From: Candidatus Omnitrophota bacterium
GTDB lineage: Bacteria > Omnitrophota > Omnitrophia > Omnitrophales > JACQQS01
Assembly (NCBI GenBank): GCA_016206925.1
Contig: JACQQS010000030.1
Coordinates: 1 to 41,861, forward strand
Direction of reading: 5' to 3'
Length of the DNA: 41,861 nucleotides
Made by a program: the position numbers and the translations under genes. Positions 35,438 through 41,861 of this stretch are shown piece after piece (position 1 is the first letter of the stretch; each line of letters begins with the position of its first letter). Below the pieces are notes generated by a model. That model was given only the letters and a program-made list of their open reading frames with translations, was not told the DNA's origin and made no database searches.

Positions 35438-36012
35438 ACGAGTCCTCTGAAAGGCGAGAATTGCTGGAATTGCTTTGCAGCAAAGCCGTAATTTACGGTC
35501 CCCGGGTATTGGCATCGGGGAAAACGAGCTACTACTATATTGATGGAAAACAGGTTACTCTTGATGCGCGCGGATCCTATTTGACCGGGCGGTGCATTTT
35601 TGAAGTGATTAAATCGGCCGGTGTTCAGGCGATTGGCGGGCCTACATTGGGTGCTGACCCGATTGTAGGTGCTGTTCTGGCGGAAGCCGGAAGACAAGGA
35701 ACAGCGCTTCAAGGGTTCATTGTAAGAAAAGAGACTAAGGATCACGGGACTTCAAAGTTGATTGAAGGGGCCGTTCTTAGGCGCGGGAGCCGTGTAGCCC
35801 TTGTAGAAGATGTGATCACGACGGGCGGATCTGTTTTAAAGGTTGTTCATGCTATAGAACAGGCGGGGGCAAAGGTTGTACAAATTATCGCTCTGGTTGA
35901 CCGTGAAGAAGGCGCCTTGTCAAAGCTGGCTTCATATCATTACACGCCGCTCTTCACCAAATTAGACCTCCGCATAAAAAGCGAAGAGCAAGCCCCCGCA
36001 GATTTATCTTAA
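35434..36012 (+). CDS. pyrE: Orotate phosphoribosyltransferase
   Basis: PyrE converts orotate and PRPP to orotidine monophosphate in pyrimidine synthesis. The 192 residues contain SGKTSYYYIDGKQVTL, FIVRKETKDHGTSK and the PRPP-binding loop VALVEDVITTGGSVLK, diagnostic of the family. It ends the long run of overlapping genes; its ATG lies in the preceding stop. No other pyr genes are nearby, and no attenuator or PyrR-type leader is evident. Confidence 0.95.
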   Translation: MNESSERRELLELLCSKAVIYGPRVLASGKTSYYYIDGKQVTLDARGSYLTGRCIFEVIKSAGVQAIGGPTLGADPIVGAVLAEAGRQGTALQGFIVRKETKDHGTSKLIEGAVLRRGSRVALVEDVITTGGSVLKVVHAIEQAGAKVVQIIALVDREEGALSKLASYHYTPLFTKLDLRIKSEEQAPADLS

Positions 36013-36107
36013 CCCATTGCGATTAAATTATTTAGGACTCTAATGACCCCGCCATGAATGCTGTAGATCGTCCCGCCGTGCCTCAGCGAAAAAATTTATT
36101 CACCCCG

Positions 36108-36135
36108 TTGACACGCGAAATTTTTTTGCTATTAT
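36108..36135 (+). promoter_or_regulatory. groEL promoter
   Basis: TTGACA (36108-36113), a 16-nt spacer and TATTAT (36130-36135) form a strong vegetative-type promoter placed directly before the CIRCE element, so HrcA bound at CIRCE would cover the start point. Confidence 0.75.
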
Positions 36136-36144
36136 AGTGTTCCC

Positions 36145-36171
36145 TTAGCACTCAAATGGTTCGAGTGCTAA
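36145..36171. promoter_or_regulatory. CIRCE operator (HrcA binding site)
   Basis: The arms TTAGCACTC and GAGTGCTAA are a perfect inverted repeat with a 9-nt spacer, exactly the CIRCE consensus. It lies 10 nt after the promoter -10 and 43 nt before the groEL ATG. It predicts heat-inducible repression of groEL-groES by HrcA, whose gene is not in the window. Confidence 0.97.
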
Positions 36172-36196
36172 TGAATTAACCCCCAAGAAAAACTAA

Positions 36197-37849
<1,653 letters not shown>

Positions 37850-37862
37850 GATCGTATTTGTC

Positions 37863-37917
37863 GCCCCCGCGAAAGCGGGGGCCCAGTGGACTGGATTCCC
37901 GCTTACGCGGGAATGAC
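37863..37917. repeat. Double hairpin repeat between groEL and groES (copy 2)
   Basis: GCCCCCGC-gaaa-GCGGGGGC (37863-37882) and ATTCCCGC-ttac-GCGGGAAT (37895-37914) followed by GAC. The same pair recurs at 38280-38333 and the first core at 13799. It may dampen or stabilise transcription between groEL and groES. Confidence 0.8.
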
Positions 37918-37954
37918 GAAGCAATTATTTAAATATCCTTAGGAGGAAATAGCC

Positions 37955-38242
37955 ATGAAAATCAGACCACTCGGAGAGAAAGTGCTCGTTCGTATCCTTG
38001 AGAGCGAGGAAAAGACCAAGGGAGGAATTATTCTTCCGGACACTGCGAAAGAGGAAAAGGCGGAAGGCCAGGTTGTAGCGGTCGGAGCCGGGAAGAAGCT
38101 GGATAGCGGCAAGCTTCAGCCGCTGGAAGTGAAAAAGGGCGACAAGGTCATTTTCGGAAAATATGCCGGGGATGAAGTCACCATTGACGGCGATAAGCAT
38201 AAAATCATTAAGGAAGAGGAAATTCTCGCAATATTCGAGTAA
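37955..38242 (+). CDS. groES: Co-chaperonin GroES
   Basis: GroES caps the GroEL ring. The 95 residues begin MKIRPLGEKVLVR and include the mobile loop region KTKGGIILPDTAKE, then KKGDKVIFGKYAGDEV, all standard. TAGGAGGAAA precedes the ATG. Length is normal. It sits between two groEL copies, about 105 nt after the first and 171 nt before the second, with palindromic repeats in both gaps. Confidence 0.97.
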   Translation: MKIRPLGEKVLVRILESEEKTKGGIILPDTAKEEKAEGQVVAVGAGKKLDSGKLQPLEVKKGDKVIFGKYAGDEVTIDGDKHKIIKEEEILAIFE

Positions 38243-38252
38243 CTAATAGATC

Positions 38253-38381
38253 GTCATTGCGAAGCGACACCGCTGTGTCGCCCCCGCGAAAGCGGGGGCA
38301 CAGTTCGTAGATTCCCGCTTGCGCGGGAATGACGTCCGTGTCAGATTGCTTCGTGGTCCTATCGGGCCTTCTCGCAATGAC
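38253..38381. repeat. MITE-like repeat with GTCATTGCGA ends and nested hairpins
   Basis: The 129-bp element has perfect 10-bp terminal inverted repeats, GTCATTGCGA (38253-38262) and TCGCAATGAC (38372-38381). Inside is the double hairpin seen after groEL (38280-38299 and 38311-38330). The ends match those of the element at 16419-16515, so one repeat appears inserted in another. Confidence 0.8.
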
Positions 38382-38413
38382 ACATCAAACACAACAAAAA
38401 GCGAATCCATCAC

Positions 38414-40036
38414 ATGCCTAAACAACTGCTGTTTGAAGCGTCCGCCCGGGAAAAGTTGAAGCGCGGACTCGACGCGCTGGCCAATGTGGTCAAGGTTACT
38501 CTTGGGCCGCGCGGACGGAACGTTTTGCTTGACAGGAAATTCGGCGCTCCTTTGATGACCAAGGATGGCGTTACCGTAGCAAAAGAAGTTGATCTGCCCG
38601 ATCCGTATGAGAACCTTGCCGTGCGTATGCTTCGTGAGGTTGCTGAAAAGACTTCTGATCAGGCCGGTGACGGCACGACATCCGCTACGGTATTGGCTCA
38701 GGCCATCTGTACGGAAGGGCTTAAAAATGTGGCTGCGGGCACATCCGCCATGGGTATTAAGCGCGGGCTGGACCGCGGGGCTGCCATGGTCATTGAGGAA
38801 GTCAAGAATTTGTCGAAGCCCGTCAAAGGCAAGGAGAAGCTCGCTCAGGTAGCGACCGTAAGCGCGAACGGCGACACCGAAGTAGGCAATCTTATCGCTG
38901 AAGCAGTGGACAAAGTCGGCGAGAGCGGCGTAGTTACGGTGGAAGAATCGAAAACCACGAAGACCGCGCTTGAGTTCACGGAAGGTATGAATTTTGACCG
39001 GGGATATATTTCGCCTTACTTTGTAACCGATGTTCAGCATATGCGCGCCGTTCTAAGGGAAGCTTACATCCTGCTTTACGAAAAGAAAATCAGCGCTTTA
39101 AAGGACCTCGTTCCGCTTCTTGAAAAGATTGCGCGGACGGGCGGCTCGTTATTGATTGTTGCGGAGGATGTGGAAGGCGAGGCGCTGGCTACGATGGTCG
39201 TCAATAAAATCAGGGGAACGCTCAAAATCGCCGCAGTGAAAGCACCGGGATTTGGCGACCGCCGCAAAGCCATTCTGGAGGATATCGCGGTTCTCACAGG
39301 CGGTAAATTTATTTCAGAGGATTTGGGTCTGAAACTGGAGAAAGTTGATTTAAATATGCTGGGCCGCGCCCAGTCGGTAACGGTCGACAAGGAATCAACG
39401 ACCATCGTTGCCGAGAAGCCGAATAAATCAGCCATTCAGGAGCGCGTGCGGTTGATCCGAAAACAAATAGAAGAAACCACTTCAACCTACGACAAAGAAA
39501 AATTTCAGGAAAGACTGGCTAAACTGGCGAGCGGCGTCTGTGTAGTTAATGTCGGAGCTGCTACGGAAGTGGAGTTGAAGGAGAAGAAGGCGCGCGTGGA
39601 AGATGCGCTTCACGCGACGAAGGCTGCGGCAGAGGAAGGAATCGTTCCGGGCGGCGGAGTTGCGCTTATCCGTGCGCAGAGCGCGCTTGATGCCGCGAAA
39701 ATTTCCGATCCGGATGAGCGGATAGGCATAGCTGTTTTGAGGCGCGCCCTTGAAGAGCCGGCCCGGCAAATTGCCGCAAATGCCGGTTACAACGGTTCGC
39801 TGGTGGTTGAAAATATCAAATCCAAAACGGGCGCATACGGATTTGACGCGGATACTTTTGAGTATAAAGATCTCCTTTCTGCCGGTATCGTTGATCCGGC
39901 AAAAGTGGTGCGGATTGAGATTGAAAATGCCGTGAGCATTGCCGGTTTAATTCTTACCACCGACTGTGCCGTGGCGGAAAAACCGGAAGAGAAAAAGGAA
40001 GAAAAGGGACGGGCGCACGCGCATAGTCATCGCTAA
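38414..40036 (+). CDS. Chaperonin GroEL paralogue (copy 2) with His-rich tail
   Basis: The 540 residues are full length and keep ATPase and folding motifs ([57 protein letters not shown]). Identity to copy 1 is high across the core. The C-terminus differs: it lacks the GGM tail and ends [14 protein letters not shown], charged and histidine-rich. No CIRCE precedes it and no good ribosome binding site is visible; the upstream gap holds the MITE-like repeat. It may be a specialised chaperonin or form mixed rings with copy 1. Function beyond GroEL is inference. Confidence 0.93.
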   Translation: MPKQLLFEASAREKLKRGLDALANVVKVTLGPRGRNVLLDRKFGAPLMTKDGVTVAKEVDLPDPYENLAVRMLREVAEKTSDQAGDGTTSATVLAQAICTEGLKNVAAGTSAMGIKRGLDRGAAMVIEEVKNLSKPVKGKEKLAQVATVSANGDTEVGNLIAEAVDKVGESGVVTVEESKTTKTALEFTEGMNFDRGYISPYFVTDVQHMRAVLREAYILLYEKKISALKDLVPLLEKIARTGGSLLIVAEDVEGEALATMVVNKIRGTLKIAAVKAPGFGDRRKAILEDIAVLTGGKFISEDLGLKLEKVDLNMLGRAQSVTVDKESTTIVAEKPNKSAIQERVRLIRKQIEETTSTYDKEKFQERLAKLASGVCVVNVGAATEVELKEKKARVEDALHATKAAAEEGIVPGGGVALIRAQSALDAAKISDPDERIGIAVLRRALEEPARQIAANAGYNGSLVVENIKSKTGAYGFDADTFEYKDLLSAGIVDPAKVVRIEIENAVSIAGLILTTDCAVAEKPEEKKEEKGRAHAHSHR

Positions 40037-40038
40037 TC

Positions 40039-40190
40039 CGGGGCAAGACAGCCCCGCTATTTTTGCAGTCCCGCAAAAATCGAGGGCAGTCTTTACTTCC
40101 GACAGTCCAGTCCTGTCGGAAGTAAAGGCAGCGCGCCAGCGCAGTCCCCGTGGGATGCTCCGGCCAATTCCCACACCGGTGTGGGAATTG
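40039..40190. repeat. Cluster of four inverted repeats after groEL2
   Basis: Successive hairpins: CGGGGC/GCCCCG (40039-40056); ATTTTTGC/GCAAAAAT (40059-40080); a perfect 15-bp stem with 7-nt loop (40091-40127, arms beginning CTTTACTTCC); and a loopless 26-bp perfect palindrome (40165-40190, first arm CAATTCCCACACC). More GC-rich partial repeats continue to about 40255. Confidence 0.8.
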
Positions 40191-40280
40191 CCTAGAGACT
40201 GGGCCCCGGCCCGACGCAAGGGCCGCTCCTTTCGGGGCGCTTTTGCGGGGGCGACAAGCCGTTCAGAGGACAATTTCTAG

Positions 40281-40323
40281 ATAACCTGCTGTAAGTTATT
40301 TTCTTGCAACAGGTTATTTTTTT
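40281..40323 (+). terminator. Rho-independent terminator
   Basis: ATAACCTG (40281-40288) and CAGGTTAT (40310-40317) form an 8-bp stem, with a seven-T run (40317-40323) directly after. It should end the groEL2 transcript. Confidence 0.75.
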
Positions 40324-40333
40324 GCTTACTCAG

Positions 40334-40362
40334 TTGACTGTGAAGGCGCCTCAAAGTAGAAT
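40334..40362 (+). promoter_or_regulatory. Sigma70-type promoter for the last gene
   Basis: TTGACT (40334-40339), a 17-nt spacer and TAGAAT (40357-40362) lie 29 nt before the ATG at 40392. The layout is the same as the lysS promoter and follows a terminator, so this gene is a separate unit. Confidence 0.7.
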
Positions 40363-40391
40363 CCTGGGCTATAGGACATTATCAATAGCCT

Positions 40392-41774
40392 ATGAAATCT
40401 ACTGGTAAAAAGCAAACCCTAGTCAAGTATGTTTCTCTCCTTCAAGTCATAGCATTTCTGTGTCCATCCGCAGGTGCAGGGAGTGTCACTTTGCCGGCTC
40501 CCGTGAATTCAATAACGCACGATTCTGCGGCGCGCGAATCGGCCGCGGATTTTAAAGACCTCCTGCCTTTTGAAATTCCCGCAGAATTTGGTTCGATTCG
40601 AGAATTTTTCCTGAGCCCTGAATTTGAGAAGAGTCGCGCGGGCTATTTTTATGTATTGATCGAGGACGCCCACGGAAATCTTTCCGCGCAAAAAAACATT
40701 TACGAGATCACACGTCACCTGGTTAGCGCGCAGCCCGAGAAACCCCTCGTCCTTCTCGAAGGCGCCGTTGGAACGGTGGACACCTCGCTTGTTTCCAGGT
40801 ACCCGGATCAAAAAGTAAAGGAGCGCGTCGCAAACCGGCTTTTTAACAACGGGCAAATTGACGGTATCGAGCTTTTGAATATCAACGAAATGCCTGACTT
40901 AAAACTGATGGGCATCGAAGAGCCGAAAAGCTACAGTAAAAATCTTGAAGCGGCTTTCGCTGTAGTGCCGGAGCAGAACCGTGTGCTCGGCAGGCTGGAG
41001 AAGATCGACCGGATGCTCACGGCGTTCATGCCCTACGTTTGTTCATCTGAATTGACGGAGGTGCTGGCTCATATCGCGCAGAACCGCGAGGCGAATGCGG
41101 CGTTGCCGGATTACCTGAGTTGGCTTATGGACAAGGCAAAAAAGCACACGGTTCCGCTCGGCAAATTTCCTGAGCTTACACGCCTGTTTTCCGAGAAAGA
41201 TCGGGATGCCGGAAGCCTGCTTCTGTCTTTGGACCAGGCCGCCCTTATTTCGGAAATCCGGAATTTGGAGGAGGATCTGGTAAATCTTCTAATCAAAAAT
41301 ACAAGAGAGAAATCATTTGTCAGGGTATTGAATCATTTCCGGCTGTTGGAACGCGCGGTTGCAATGAAGCTCGATCCGGATGAAGCGCGTTATTTCCTGA
41401 AATTCACCGATGAGTTCAAAGAAAAGGTATTTCTCGGCTACCTCAAGAGGGGAAAGAGATTCGATAGAGGGAAAACCGTTACGCCCGGCTCGGACGCGCT
41501 CCTGCCGGCTCTCCGGCAGTTTTATGAACAAGCGCTTAGACGCGACCATGCCATGAAAGAGAAAATGCAGAAAAGAATGTCCGAAGAGCGTACGCAGACG
41601 GCCACTGTCATTACAGGAGGTTTTCATACGGACGGGATCGCCCATTTTTTAAGAGAAGAGGGCGCGTCTTATGTCGTTATTACTCCCCAAGTGTCCGACC
41701 ATCTTGGCGCTACTCTCTACCGCAACAGTATTCTAAGATTCCTTAACTCAATGATAGGTAAGCCACTGGTTTGA
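40392..41774 (+). CDS. Secreted protein with distant TIKI/TraB/ChaN-like pattern
   Basis: I do not recognise a named family. The 460 residues start with a signal peptide (basic KKQTLVK, hydrophobic to about 24, likely cut near 29). Two segments recall the TIKI/TraB/ChaN superfamily: VLIEDAHGNLSAQ (Glu91, Asp92, His94) with LVLLEGA (Glu123) about 30 residues on, and near the C-terminus VITGGFHTDGIAHFL (His412). Members are metal-dependent hydrolases or binding proteins, so a surface or periplasmic enzyme is possible. The middle (about 190-380) is helical. It has its own promoter and terminator-bounded unit. The assignment is by eye and weak. Confidence 0.55.
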   Translation: MKSTGKKQTLVKYVSLLQVIAFLCPSAGAGSVTLPAPVNSITHDSAARESAADFKDLLPFEIPAEFGSIREFFLSPEFEKSRAGYFYVLIEDAHGNLSAQKNIYEITRHLVSAQPEKPLVLLEGAVGTVDTSLVSRYPDQKVKERVANRLFNNGQIDGIELLNINEMPDLKLMGIEEPKSYSKNLEAAFAVVPEQNRVLGRLEKIDRMLTAFMPYVCSSELTEVLAHIAQNREANAALPDYLSWLMDKAKKHTVPLGKFPELTRLFSEKDRDAGSLLLSLDQAALISEIRNLEEDLVNLLIKNTREKSFVRVLNHFRLLERAVAMKLDPDEARYFLKFTDEFKEKVFLGYLKRGKRFDRGKTVTPGSDALLPALRQFYEQALRRDHAMKEKMQKRMSEERTQTATVITGGFHTDGIAHFLREEGASYVVITPQVSDHLGATLYRNSILRFLNSMIGKPLV

Positions 41775-41780
41775 CCAGTG
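41764..41780. terminator. Stem-loop over the last stop codon
   Basis: CACTGGT (41764-41770) and ACCAGTG (41774-41780) form a 7-bp stem whose loop contains part of the TGA stop. A smaller AAGGC/GCCTT hairpin follows, but no T-tract; the rest of the window (to 41861) shows no gene. Confidence 0.3.
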
Positions 41781-41861
41781 AGACTTGAAAAGGCTTGGCC
41801 TTACAGAAGGAAGTATAAAATATCCTCCTCCGTGGCAAAGACGGTTGTGAGAAACCACAGA

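Larger units (their letters stand above)
40037..40391. other. Gap of 355 nt: hairpin cluster, terminator and promoter
   Basis: No gene is evident. The first 230 nt are a series of inverted repeats, followed by a terminator (40281-40323) and a promoter (40334-40362) for the next gene. Short open frames across the hairpins have no coding features. Confidence 0.7.

Noticed and set aside
38243-39040. Minus-strand open frame of 265 aa across the groES-groEL2 gap
   Set aside because: It runs through the palindromic repeat and the antisense of groEL2, with no ribosome binding site or family match.
40039-40260. Possible CRISPR array
   Set aside because: The inverted repeats are all different, with no direct repeat or regular spacers and no cas genes.
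39966-40280. Plus-strand open frame over the hairpin cluster after groEL2
   Set aside because: Mostly the out-of-frame end of groEL2 and palindromic sequence; the protein is Arg/Pro-rich with no coding features.

Overview
The window looks like a chromosomal stretch from an uncultured diderm bacterium. Guanido-kinase chaperone genes with Bacillus-like gene order, Mla and Lol outer-membrane trafficking genes, and very large dikinase-like proteins together suggest Omnitrophota or a relative in the PVC superphylum. That placement is inference from gene content, not from a marker tree. Coding density is high, and almost everything from 7.8 kb onward is on the plus strand.

Layout. (1) 3-5861: the 3' part of a giant gene, open at the left edge. 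Beta-propeller-like repeats lead into a long unassigned region, a phosphohistidine swivel domain and a C-terminal PPDK/PEP-synthase-type ATP-grasp domain. This His-then-ATP-grasp order is that of glucan water dikinases. (2) 5907-7588: a small minus-strand accessory island with a YefM/Phd-RelE toxin-antitoxin pair, an overlapping retropepsin-like gene, a DUF2283 gene and gene debris. (3) 7831-36012: about 28 kb of tightly packed plus-strand housekeeping genes, mostly with 1-11 nt overlaps. They are lysS, lolC/E, lolD, a class-IV aminotransferase, mcsA, mcsB, clpC, mlaE-mlaF-mlaD, a YacL-like PIN-TRAM gene, ispDF, gltX, cysS, tmk, holB, metG, a coiled-coil protein gene, tatD, a CPBP protease, an M50 protease, thiL, tsaE, tsaB, alr, a biotin ligase, coaX, a HAMP-like membrane protein gene and pyrE. 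(4) 36108-40036: a heat-shock locus, CIRCE-groEL-groES-groEL2, with palindromic repeats between the genes. (5) 40037-40391: a cluster of hairpins, a terminator and a strong promoter. (6) 40392-41774: a secreted protein distantly resembling the TIKI/TraB/ChaN superfamily.

Functional links. McsA, McsB and ClpC form the arginine-phosphorylation-dependent unfoldase system. MlaEFD and LolCD serve lipid and lipoprotein traffic to an outer membrane. IspDF is a fused pair of MEP-pathway enzymes. LysS, GltX, CysS and MetG are tRNA synthetases, and TsaB and TsaE act in t6A synthesis. GroEL/GroES is under HrcA-CIRCE control. Near-consensus sigma70-type promoters precede lysS, groEL and the last gene.

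The most interesting items are the permuted dikinase of unknown acceptor, a biotin ligase lacking the conserved adenylate-loop arginine, a 71-nt overlap between two recognisable protein families (RelE and retropepsin), a GroEL paralogue with a histidine-rich tail, and MITE-like repeats sharing GTCATTGCGA ends.
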